This document shows, in pieces, positions 39,081 through 46,988 of a stretch of DNA of 64,000 nucleotides. The position numbers were made by a program, and so were the translations under genes. Numbering within the stretch: position 1 is the stretch's first letter; each line of letters begins with the position of its first letter. The stretch is from positions 2,143,587-2,207,586 of the forward strand of contig NZ_QFRX01000001.1 in the NCBI RefSeq assembly GCF_003143935.1, in the 5' to 3' direction. The notes beneath the pieces are model-generated. The model searched no databases, was not told the DNA's origin, and worked only from the letters and a program-made list of their open reading frames with translations. The stretch comes from Streptomyces sp. Act143 (GTDB taxonomy: Bacteria > Actinomycetota > Actinomycetes > Streptomycetales > Streptomycetaceae).

Positions 39081-39589
39081 TGCCGGGGCCAGCAAGCGGG
39101 GGTGCGCTGAGACGAGAATGCCGAGTGCAGCTGCAGTGTCGAGTGCTGTCATATATCGACCCGTTTCACGGCCGACCGGACGGCCTGGGTGTGTCGTGCT
39201 CGACTGACAGCAACCGAAGAGCCTGCTTCGCACCCTGGGCTCATACCCGGCTGCGCCCAGGACGTCGTCTCGGTCGGCAGGCCACGTCCGCTGCCTGCCT
39301 TGCACAGCCTCCACCCGGCGATCGTCGGACTGCGGCCGAGACCGCCCGCACCAACTGGTACGAGGCCGCAGGCAATGCCGTACAGCCCCACCGCGAAGGC
39401 CGCGCCCCCTGGCTGATCTCCACAGGAGGATTGCCGCGGGTCTTCCTCGAAGCAGGTACCCATCGCTTCGGAGAGCGGACGCCCGCCACCGCCCGGCGTC
39501 CATCATGTCGTGTCCGCATGACTCGCAGAGGACGGGGCAGGCGAGCACACGAACCCCTCCGGCGGCGGGGTCGGGGAGGGGTTTCCCGG
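39081..39589. other. 509 bp without a supportable gene
   Basis: Open frames exist on both strands (for example 39060-39548 leftward), but codon positions lack the G/C bias of neighbours and no domain is visible. A GGGGAGGGG ribosome binding site at the right end belongs to the STAS gene. Confidence 0.5.
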
Positions 39590-39985
39590 ATGTGGCACAT
39601 CGTCGAGCGGGAGGCAGCCTTGGAGGTCCAGCCGTTGCGACTCACGCCTCGGTGGGCCGACGCCGACCTCCTGGTCGTCGAAGCAGAGGGGACTTTCGAC
39701 GCGGCCTTGGCCCCCTTGTTGTGCGAGCCGCTCATCAGGCTGCTGCGTGTGGGACACCGCCACTTCGTGGTCGACGTCCAACAAGTGACAAGCTTCCACC
39801 CGGCTGGTGTCCACCTTCTGACGGCGGTACGGCGCACGATCCGAGCCGGGGGCGGCATGCTGACCCTGGTCGCGGGACCGGATGCGCGACGCGCCTTCAG
39901 CGCAGTTGACGTCGGCCGGCCGGCCTTTCTGTACCCCACGGTTGTCGAGGCGTCGCGAGCCTGTAAAGCCTCGTCTCGGGACTGA
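39590..39985 (+). CDS. STAS-domain protein lacking the phospho-acceptor Ser
   Basis: 131 residues from the ATG of MWHIVEREAALEVQ, preceded by GGGGAGGGG. The anti-sigma-factor-antagonist fold is clear: LLVVEAEGTFDAALAPLL, then HFVVDVQQVTSFHPAGVHLL. The usual DSSG loop, whose Ser is phosphorylated by an anti-sigma kinase, reads HPAG here, so the switch residue is lost. It may be permanently active, or bind a partner without phosphorylation. A SpoIIE-type phosphatase is encoded at 55.2-56.3 kb and the second alpha subunit just upstream. Confidence 0.82.
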   Translation: MWHIVEREAALEVQPLRLTPRWADADLLVVEAEGTFDAALAPLLCEPLIRLLRVGHRHFVVDVQQVTSFHPAGVHLLTAVRRTIRAGGGMLTLVAGPDARRAFSAVDVGRPAFLYPTVVEASRACKASSRD

Positions 39986-40876
39986 CACCGGTGCAGAGAT
40001 GCCCTGCCAGGCGGGGGCAGCCGACACGGGCGGTCGTCGTCCACATCGCCGCCACGCCGGTCAGTGACTGCGGCGGGCCGGGAGCAGGAACTCTTGCTCT
40101 TCTCCGCCGGCGCCGTCTTCGTCGGTTTCCTGGCGGGGCTGGCGGCCATGGCCCCTTGGCGATCCGCAAGCACAAAGCGGCCCTGGTCCGGGCCGGAGGT
40201 CCGGCCTCAGCAGCCGCCGCCTTCACTCTCGCGGTGAACCAACTGATGCGCGGCCGGGCGGTCCTGGCGTTCACCGCGACCCTGCTCATCGCTGCCGGAC
40301 TCTACGCCCGGCGGCGTCGAGGCCCACGCAAAGGCGAACCGACATCGCGCGGGGTCAGGTACTGCCGGCCCCGACGACGAGAACCGGGCACGTGAAATGG
40401 TGCACGCAGTGGTGACTGACGGAACCGAGCGGCATCCCGGCGAAGGCGCCGTGGCCCGCAGGTTCTCGCGGAACTGTTCCCGAAGTCGGCGTCCGAGAAG
40501 TCCACCGGCATGGGGAACCGGCGGGACACCGATGAGTCCGCTGTGGCTGCGGCCCGTCGCGTGTTGGCACCCCGGACCGATCTGGCACAGCGCAAGCTTT
40601 GCTCAGGACAAGGACCTTCTCATCGTTGCGCGCTGTATCTGGCGGCGTACCTCTTTTCCGGATCAGGAGCTCTGGTGCGGCTTTCGCGCCGCACGATCGG
40701 AACCGTCCTCGCCAGCGGGACGCTCACCGTGGCCCGAGCGGTCCGCCCGCCCTCCGGCCTGGGCCCCTTCCACGGGAGTACCGTCAGGCAACCAGCTCTC
40801 CCTTCCATCCGGACGGAACGGGCCCGACCGGGCCTGCGGACGGGTCGATGCCGAGGCCGTCGTCGCCGTCGGTGCG
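39986..40876. other. 891 bp, no intact gene; possible frameshifted membrane peptide
   Basis: One frame at about 40085-40150 (+) reads ELLLFSAGAVFVGFLAGLAA, and the next frame continues with LAIRKHKAALVRAGG and VLAFTATLLIAAGLYARRRR (to about 40345). Joined by a one-base shift these would make a two-segment membrane protein. The remainder to 40876 shows only shadow ORFs. Confidence 0.3.
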
Positions 40877-42535
40877 TCAGCTCCCGGTGAGCAGGTGACG
40901 GACGACGTATCCGGCGGAGTCCACACCGGAGCTGCCGCCTTCGACGAGGGCCGCGACCGCGATACGGGAGTTGTACGCGGTGAGCCAGCCGTTGGTGTGG
41001 TCGCCCTCTTCCGCGGTGCCGGTCTTGGCGCCGACTCCCGGCAGGCCGCTGAGGCGTGGTGCGGCGGTGCCGCTGGTGGCCACGGTGCGCATCATCGACT
41101 GCAGGTATCCGGCCGTGCGGGCCGAGATGGGCCGGGGCGCGGTGTCCTGATGCTGTCCGGGCAGGATGATCGGCTGGTGGAAGCCGACGCCTCGCACGGT
41201 GGCCGCCACGGACGCCATGAACAGGGGGGTGGCCGTGACCCGGCCCTGGCCGATGAACTGGGCGGCCTGGTCGCCGCCTTGGACGTCCGCCGGGATGCTC
41301 GGGTCGGTGGTGGCGACACCGCCGCCGATGGACCAGCTGCCCATGCCGAAGACGTTGACGGCCTCGTCGTGGAGGGCGGAGGCGTCTCCGTCGTGCACGA
41401 GGTAGTGGAAGCCGTCCTTGATGAAGGAGGTGTTGCACGAGACCGTGAACGCCTGGGCGAGGGTGGAGGCGGGATTGGCCCGTACTCCGGAATCGTTGTG
41501 GAACAGCTGGCTGTTGGCCATCAGCGAGTCCGTGCAGGGGGCGGGGCTGTTCGGGGTGAGGCCCGCCTGGTCGAACAGGGCCGCCGAGGTGATGATCTTC
41601 ATCGTGGAGCCCGGAGACTTGATGCCGTTGATGGCGATGTCGCCGTGGTCTCCCGTGTGGCCGAGGGCGAGGATGTGCCCGGTCTTCCAGTCGAGCGCCA
41701 CCGTCCCGGCGGGCTTGCCCTGAAGATGAGCGTCCTTCACCGCGGTCTCGGCCACCTCCTGGAGGGAGGCGTCGATGGTCGTCTTGATGACGGGGGCCTT
41801 CCCCTTGGAGAAGACCTTCAGGGACTTCACGCCGGCGCCGGTCGCATCGACGACGGCGACGCCCGTGCCGGTGGTGCCGCCGGTCGGGGTGGCGTTCTGG
41901 CGGATCGTCGCCACGATGTCGCGCAGCGAGGCGAAGCGGGCGAGGTCGGTCTTGCCGTCGCTCGCCACGACCTCGGCGGTGCTGGTGCCGGCGGGCAGCG
42001 TGCCCGCCGTCAGGGACTGATCGTCACCCAGGCCGGGGAAGAGCACCGAGTTGTTCCAGTGCACCGCCAACTGGCCGTTGGTGCTCTGCCGTACCGCCAC
42101 CGCGCTCGGGTAGGTCCAGGTGCCGCCTGCCACCTGGGCCGTGACGTCGAAGGTGACCTTGGTCGCGCCCGCCGTCACCGCCGATGGCCCCTCGGAAACG
42201 ACCTGGTCGAAGGTCAGCGCCTTCAGATGCAGGCCATCCACGTACCCCCGCAGGGCCGACGCGGCCGTGGTCGAGGCGTCGGTGTCGCTCGCGGCCCGGT
42301 CGAGTTCCTGTTTGGACCAGCTGTCCAGGAACGCGCGGGTCAGCTTGACCGCTTCGGCGTCCGACGGCGGCTCACTCGACACCGCCGCAGGGTCGAAGGT
42401 GCGCGCCGCCTTGGTCTCACCGCTCCCTGTCGTCCCTGGGGACACCGCCTGCACGACGTTGTACGCACCGATTCCGCCCAGGACCAGCAGCGCCGCACCA
42501 CTACCGACTATGCCGATCTTCACACCTCTGTTCAT
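40877..42535 (-). CDS. Penicillin-binding transpeptidase, class B-like
   Basis: 552 residues from the ATG at 42535 (MNRGVKIGIVGSG). Single N-terminal anchor, then an NTF2-like MecA_N domain (FLDSWSKQELDRAASDTDAS onward) and a transpeptidase domain with SxxK in SPGSTMKII, SxN in VSCNTSF and KTG in GAKTGTAEE. It should cross-link peptidoglycan outside the membrane. MecA_N-bearing PBPs are often low-affinity or developmental forms in Streptomyces. The candidate operator at 42555-42569 lies 19 bases before the start. No operon partner on the left. Confidence 0.92.
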   Translation of the reverse strand: MNRGVKIGIVGSGAALLVLGGIGAYNVVQAVSPGTTGSGETKAARTFDPAAVSSEPPSDAEAVKLTRAFLDSWSKQELDRAASDTDASTTAASALRGYVDGLHLKALTFDQVVSEGPSAVTAGATKVTFDVTAQVAGGTWTYPSAVAVRQSTNGQLAVHWNNSVLFPGLGDDQSLTAGTLPAGTSTAEVVASDGKTDLARFASLRDIVATIRQNATPTGGTTGTGVAVVDATGAGVKSLKVFSKGKAPVIKTTIDASLQEVAETAVKDAHLQGKPAGTVALDWKTGHILALGHTGDHGDIAINGIKSPGSTMKIITSAALFDQAGLTPNSPAPCTDSLMANSQLFHNDSGVRANPASTLAQAFTVSCNTSFIKDGFHYLVHDGDASALHDEAVNVFGMGSWSIGGGVATTDPSIPADVQGGDQAAQFIGQGRVTATPLFMASVAATVRGVGFHQPIILPGQHQDTAPRPISARTAGYLQSMMRTVATSGTAAPRLSGLPGVGAKTGTAEEGDHTNGWLTAYNSRIAVAALVEGGSSGVDSAGYVVRHLLTGS

Positions 42536-42554
42536 GCGGTGGATCGTATGTACG

Positions 42555-42569
42555 TTTGCACTGTGCAGG
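42555..42569. promoter_or_regulatory. TTTGCAT operator, site 2 (PBP)
   Basis: TTTGCACTGTGCAGG: the inner 11 bases TGCACTGTGCA are a perfect palindrome, the outer two differ. Nineteen bases before the PBP ATG, overlapping where its promoter or leader must be. Confidence 0.65.
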
Positions 42570-42588
42570 TATTCGCCGAGACGGATCG

Positions 42589-43206
42589 TTACCGGACCGT
42601 CAAGCCACCCGGCGAGCGGAGGCCGCCGGAGAGACGACGACCGGACAGCCGAACTGAGGTCCATGGCTCTTCGGCGGGCAACCCATCATGTCGGAGTGGT
42701 GGATGAGTATGGCCGCGTGGGGACATCACCACCACCTCGCGATGCGCCGAGAGCGCTCCCGCCGTCTCCTGCTCACCGGCCGCCGCGCTCCTCGCGGACA
42801 CCCGTTGGGGCCCCAGGCTGAACAGCAGAGGCAGCAGTCCTTGCGAGACGACCGTGCCACCGACGACCATCTCGACGCCCCGCTCCCGGAGCGCCAGCCA
42901 GCACCCGTCCGAGGCGGTCGCGACGAAGGCCAAGCCCACCGCCCACCACGGCAGGCGGTCTTCGGACGTCAGCGCGTGCCCCAGCGCCGTCGTCACAACG
43001 CAGACCGCCGCGAACACTGCGGCACGCACCGGCCGCAGAGCCGCGGGCGCACGCTCACCCGATGGCCGCGACGCGTGACACTGCCCAGGCACTGCACTCG
43101 GGGCATCGGGTGACTCCTCCTCGCAGGCAGGCTCCCGCTTCTTACGGGCCTTCGGAGGACAGCGTTCACCCGCATTCACGTCGCCGGGGGTTTTCCGGCC
43201 GCTCAC
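42589..43206 (-). CDS. Membrane protein related to the 45.7-46.4 kb gene
   Basis: 205 residues. Its GTG start overlaps the stop of the YcnJ-type gene (GTGA, 43203-43206), so it is translationally coupled. Basic N-terminus, then membrane segments ALRPVRAAVFAAVCVVTTAL, LPWWAVGLAFVATASDG and VVGGTVVSQGLLPLLFSL. These align with the protein at 45692-46390 (shared ALGH, PW, and QG positions). The last about 70 residues do not align and look unlike membrane protein, so the C-terminus may be decayed. Function unknown; context points to copper. Confidence 0.65.
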   Translation of the reverse strand: MSGRKTPGDVNAGERCPPKARKKREPACEEESPDAPSAVPGQCHASRPSGERAPAALRPVRAAVFAAVCVVTTALGHALTSEDRLPWWAVGLAFVATASDGCWLALRERGVEMVVGGTVVSQGLLPLLFSLGPQRVSARSAAAGEQETAGALSAHREVVVMSPRGHTHPPLRHDGLPAEEPWTSVRLSGRRLSGGLRSPGGLTVR

Positions 43207-45020
43207 GGGTTGATCTTCACGTTCCTCGACACTGTGACCTGGTCGATGTCGGAGACGCGGACGGTGGCCCGTATCGTCCAGGTCCCGGCGATCGGGAGGT
43301 CAAGGGTGTCGCTGCCCCAGTAGCCGCGCTGGTCGGCGAGCTGGGCGTCGAGCGGACCGACGCCGCGCGCGGACTGGGTGAAGGTCAGGCGCAGTTCGGG
43401 GATGGCGACGAGACTGCCGTCGGCGGCGAAGATCACGGCCTCGATCACGTTCCGGCCGACCCGGCCTGGCTCAAGGGTCACCTGCACCTTGCCGCGTCCG
43501 CCGGGTGTGCCCGTGTCGAACGGGATCAGCGTCAGTGTCACGTCAGGCTGTCCGGGCACCCTGGAGACCGTGTCGGCCGCCGCGCTCTCGACGGCGGCCC
43601 GCCCCGGCTGACTTCCCGTCAGCACGGTCGTGACCGCCAGCACCAGAACGCCCACCGCCACCTCGGCCAGGACGGACCTGCGCAGCCCACGCCAGTGGGT
43701 CCCACTCCCGGCCTCGCCCGCGCCGGGCCCTCCCGTCGTCGGGCCGGGCGGAGGACTGTGGTCGCCGCCGCCCACGGCGACCAGCAGCGCTTGCTCCCGG
43801 GGCACGGTCCAGAGCCGCTCGGTCCAGTTCCGCGAATACGATGCCGCCGTCAGCATCAGGACCACCGCCCCGATCTTCAGGGCGAGCAGCCTGCCGTACG
43901 AGGTGGTGAACGCGTCCCAGGAGCCGAGTCCGCGCCAGGACTGGTATACGCCGGTGGCCGCCAGCACCGCCACCGAGGCAAGGGCGAGCCGGGAGAAGCG
44001 GGCCACGGCGGCGGGCGGGAGCAATTCGTCGGCCGGTGCCCGGTACAGCACGAGGAGCAATGCGGTCAGCCCGCCGAGCCACACCGCCATGGCGAGCAGG
44101 TGCAGCACGGAGGAGACCATCGCCACGGGCACCTGGATACCCGCGGAGGCGTGGTCGGCCGCCGCCCAGGTCCCGGCCAGGCTGAGGGCGAGCGCGAGAC
44201 CGACGACGGCCGAACGTCGGCCTGCCTGCCACACCGGCCGACCTCGCTTCAGCAGGAGTCCGGCGAACAGGAGCAGGACCAGCCGGGCCAGCAGGGCGAT
44301 GCCCGGCCGACTGGCCACAGCGTCCTTCAGCAGCCGGGGGTCGAGCGTGCCACCGGGCCCGTCCCCGCTCGCGTACGGCCCGCGGAGCAGCAACAGCACG
44401 ATCGTCGACAGCGTCACGGCCCACCACCCCGACAGCACTGGCCGGCACGCCACCCGCGCGGCCGCGGCCCCGGGACGGCACACCACGACGAACACCGCGC
44501 CGCCGATCAGCAGGGCCAGACCGGCGTAGGCGACATAGCGGCCGGCGCCGTAGAGCAGGTCGACCGCCGGGTCCACCGCCGGTTCTGGCCTCGCCTCGGC
44601 CCGAGTCGGAGAGGGTGCTCCGACGAAGAAGGTGAAGGCGCCGGAGACGGAATGGCTGTCCGCCGACAGCACCCGCCAGGAGACGGTGTACGTGCCGTCC
44701 TGAAGGTCGCCGGTCAGGGCTACCCGGGCGGTGTCCGCCACGCCGTCCGCGTGGGTGGGGTCGCCGGCGGTCACCGGCCGGCCGTCGGGGTCGAGCACGC
44801 GCACCGAGTCCTCGGCGAGTGCGACGGACTCGTCGAAGGTGACCGTCACCTCCTTCGGCGCCGACTTCAGCACAGTGCCCCCGCGCGGATCGCTGGAGGT
44901 CAGCACCGCGTGCGCCGAGGCGGGCGCGGCCCCGCCCAGCAGGGCGCCGGTCAGCACGGCGATCACGATCAGCAGTGCCCTGGTCACTCGGCCGTCTCGT
45001 TCGGTCCTGCGTCGTTCCAT
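43203..45020 (-). CDS. YcnJ-type copper import protein (CopC-CopD fusion)
   Basis: 605 residues from the ATG at 45020 (GGAGAC 6 bases upstream). Signal peptide, then a CopC domain with the N-terminal copper ligand after cleavage (ASAHAVLTSSDPRGGTVL) and the second His site in LSADSHSVSG. An eight-segment CopD membrane domain follows (VDLLYGAGRYVAYAGLALL, VSSVLHLLAMAVWLGGL). A C-terminal beta domain (about 490-605, TLTLIPFDTGTPGGRGKVQV) resembles YtkA. It would bind and import copper. Its neighbour upstream is a YcnI-like pseudogene. Two copper oxidases nearby need the metal. Confidence 0.88.
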   Translation of the reverse strand: MERRRTERDGRVTRALLIVIAVLTGALLGGAAPASAHAVLTSSDPRGGTVLKSAPKEVTVTFDESVALAEDSVRVLDPDGRPVTAGDPTHADGVADTARVALTGDLQDGTYTVSWRVLSADSHSVSGAFTFFVGAPSPTRAEARPEPAVDPAVDLLYGAGRYVAYAGLALLIGGAVFVVVCRPGAAAARVACRPVLSGWWAVTLSTIVLLLLRGPYASGDGPGGTLDPRLLKDAVASRPGIALLARLVLLLFAGLLLKRGRPVWQAGRRSAVVGLALALSLAGTWAAADHASAGIQVPVAMVSSVLHLLAMAVWLGGLTALLLVLYRAPADELLPPAAVARFSRLALASVAVLAATGVYQSWRGLGSWDAFTTSYGRLLALKIGAVVLMLTAASYSRNWTERLWTVPREQALLVAVGGGDHSPPPGPTTGGPGAGEAGSGTHWRGLRRSVLAEVAVGVLVLAVTTVLTGSQPGRAAVESAAADTVSRVPGQPDVTLTLIPFDTGTPGGRGKVQVTLEPGRVGRNVIEAVIFAADGSLVAIPELRLTFTQSARGVGPLDAQLADQRGYWGSDTLDLPIAGTWTIRATVRVSDIDQVTVSRNVKINP

Positions 45021-45097
45021 GTCATGTCTCCGGATGGGCTGCTGGTTCTCGGCCGGGCCGGACACGGGTGAGCGCGTCCGGCCCCGTTGCAAGGCGG

Positions 45098-45755
45098 TTA
45101 CGGGTGCCGGTCTGCCGCTGCCCGAGGAGGCCCACCGCCTGACCGACCACCGGGCCCCGCTCCCAGGAGGAACGGCACGGCGATCAGCACAGCGGGCACA
45201 CCGCCGCTCCGCGCGGCAGCCGTCTCGTGAGCGGGACCGGCGCTCGTCGCCGCTGCCGTCGTGGTGCGCTTCAACTTCAGTACAGGAGCGGGCCGTTCGG
45301 GCTCCGCGCCACCCGTCGACGGTTCGATCCAACGGGCGATCTCGCCGTCGCCGTAGGTGTCGACGGTCTTGAACACGAGCTGCCCGGCGTCCGGCAGCCG
45401 ACGGATCCTGACCTTGTGTACGACGTCCACCTCGGTCCGCAGGGCGGGGCCCGCGACGCTGCAGCCGTCGGCTGCGGTTCGTGGCTTCCAGCCTCTCGGG
45501 GGGCCTCGGCGAGCGCGACGTCTCCGGGTGCGATGCCGTCGGGCAGGACGACACGCACCTGTGTGAAGCCGGCGCTGTCGGACTCGGCCTCGGAGACGAA
45601 GGTGGGGGTGACGTTCGGGCCAGGGCCCGCGGCGTGTCGGCCTCGACCTCCGCATGGGCGGAGGGGGGATCGGCCCGGTTCAGGACAGCCGTCAGCGCGG
45701 CGGCTCCGGCCACGGCGAGACGACCCGCCGCGCGGGCCGCACGGTGCACGGACAC
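45098..45755 (-). pseudogene. YcnI-like (DUF1775) copper protein, two frameshifts
   Basis: A complete YcnI-like protein can be read only by joining three frames. Frame one, from the GTG at 45755 (AAGGAG upstream), gives a signal peptide and SAHAEVEADTPRAL. Frame two, about 45635-45510, gives NVTPTFVSEAESDSAGFTQV and LPDGIAPGDVAL. Frame three, to 45098, gives GWKPRTAADG, LPDAGQLVFKTVDTYGDGEI, ARWIEPSTGGAEPERPAP and a final membrane segment VPAVLIAVPFLLGAG. The second shift falls at a run of six C. The His at the mature N-terminus (SAHA) is kept. Either a real pseudogene or two sequencing errors. Confidence 0.75.
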
Positions 45756-46390
45756 GGGGATGCTCCTTGCAGGGGAAGCCGGACAGCCCGAGAAGGCGGA
45801 CCGGACGTGGAACCGGTCGGGACGGGGGCGTGTCCCGGAGGTCCCCTGCGCACCAGCGCGTTCCCGAGGAGCTGGGGCCTTGCCCGCACTGGTCGCGCGA
45901 GGCATTCGACGGGCGGCGCCACGGGCAGCGGGCGGACCTGAGTGCCGCCGGACAGTGAACGGACCCAGGAGCCAACGGCCGCCGCGACGCCTCTCACGGC
46001 ATGCGCGATCCCCAGGGCGACCATCACGGCCGCGTCGGCGCGGTGCAGCAGCCAGACCACCGCCAGCGCGGAGAGCAGATGGACTGCGCTCATGGCGGCG
46101 GAGGCGTGGTGCCAGGTGTGTCCCTGGGCCGCGGCGGAGACCGCGTGACCGTGTTCGCCGCCCAGAGCGGGGTCCATCCCGCCCACGACGGTCAGCGTCA
46201 GGTGCACGGCGCCCTGCGCGGCGAGGGCGGATCCGAGGGCGGAGTACAGGGAGAAACCCCGACGGGCCGCGGGCCAGACAGCGGCGAACTGCGCTCCCGC
46301 CAGCAACAGTACGAACCGCCACGGCACCGCCTCGTCGGCGACCGCGTGGTGTCCGAGGGCGGCGATCACACTCCCGGCCAGGGCGAACAC
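45692..46390 (-). CDS. Multi-spanning membrane protein of the copper locus
   Basis: About 232 residues if started at the GTG at 46390 (VFALAGSVIAALGHHAVADE); the frame is open further upstream and the start is uncertain. Four to five membrane segments: PWRFVLLLAGAQFAAVW, ALGSALAAQGAVHLTLTVV, SAVHLLSALAVVWLLHRAD and VMVALGIAHAVRGVAAAV. Several His (GHTWHHASA) could bind metal. It overlaps the start of the YcnI-like gene. The last about 80 residues are Pro/Arg-rich and may be a run-on. Homologous to 42589-43206. Function unknown. Confidence 0.6.
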   Translation of the reverse strand: MFALAGSVIAALGHHAVADEAVPWRFVLLLAGAQFAAVWPAARRGFSLYSALGSALAAQGAVHLTLTVVGGMDPALGGEHGHAVSAAAQGHTWHHASAAMSAVHLLSALAVVWLLHRADAAVMVALGIAHAVRGVAAAVGSWVRSLSGGTQVRPLPVAPPVECLARPVRARPQLLGNALVRRGPPGHAPVPTGSTSGPPSRAVRLPLQGASPCPCTVRPARRVVSPWPEPPR

Positions 46391-46856
46391 TCCGGCCCGG
46401 GCGCAGGTCGTACCACGGCCGGTCTCCGCCCGGCCGGGACGACGCGCGACGGTCGCGCTGCCCTCGCCCTGGATGATCTTCCCTCCTCCGCCCCGGCAGG
46501 TCCCTGGACCTGAGGGGATACGCGAGCGCCGTCCGCCGCGTTCACGCGCCAAGTGCCACCTGCCACGACCGGGTCGGTGTCCGGCCACAGACCAACGTTG
46601 GCGCAAGGCAAACACGGCAGGCATCAACCTACGCGCCCGATCGGCTTCGCCGGTCGTCACGTCCGCACTCCTCATCGCACTGACCGCCGGATGCACACAC
46701 AGCAGCCCCACCGCCGCCCCCCACCCCCGCCCCTTCGGGGCGTCCGGCTCGCCCGGCGGAATCCCGCTGCTGAACGGGACCACCGTCACCTTCGGCGACG
46801 ACGCCCCACACGTACTGTTCCGGCACGTGCACCGCGTCACGGCCCACCACACACTG

Positions 46857-46945
46857 CTAGTAGTACTCCAGTTCGAGGCCGCGGGACTTCTCCGGGTCCA
46901 GGCGCGGGTCGCCGTGGGTGAACCCGCGCCCGGACGAAGCGCCCC
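46857..46945 (-). pseudogene. C-terminal remnant of an unknown gene
   Basis: The frame ending at 46857 reads SSGRGFTHGDPRLDPEKSRG and LELEYY-stop with strong G/C third positions, like a true protein end. Upstream it runs into the clc promoter and coding region, so only about 28 codons remain. The rest of the gap 46391-46955 has a plus-strand frame with a lipobox-like LTAGC (46473-46964) but no usable start. Confidence 0.35.
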
Positions 46946-46955
46946 CTTGACACGT

Positions 46956-46970
46956 TTTGCATAATGCAAA
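46956..46970. promoter_or_regulatory. TTTGCAT operator, site 3 (clc)
   Basis: TTTGCATAATGCAAA, perfect 7-bp arms. A TTGACA hexamer (46947-46952) lies 3 bases before it and the clc ATG 18 bases after it, so a bound protein would cover the core promoter. Confidence 0.88.
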
Positions 46971-46988
46971 CATATGGAAGGGGAAGGA

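Noticed and set aside
40397..42706. 769-codon open frame opposite the PBP gene
   Set aside because: It is the antisense of a PBP with intact SxxK, SxN and KTG motifs; the translated product is Gly/Arg/Val low complexity without any domain.
46473..46964. Plus-strand frame with a lipobox-like LTAGC
   Set aside because: No start codon near the signal-like segment, it runs into operator site 3, and the opposite strand has a clearer gene tail in part of it.
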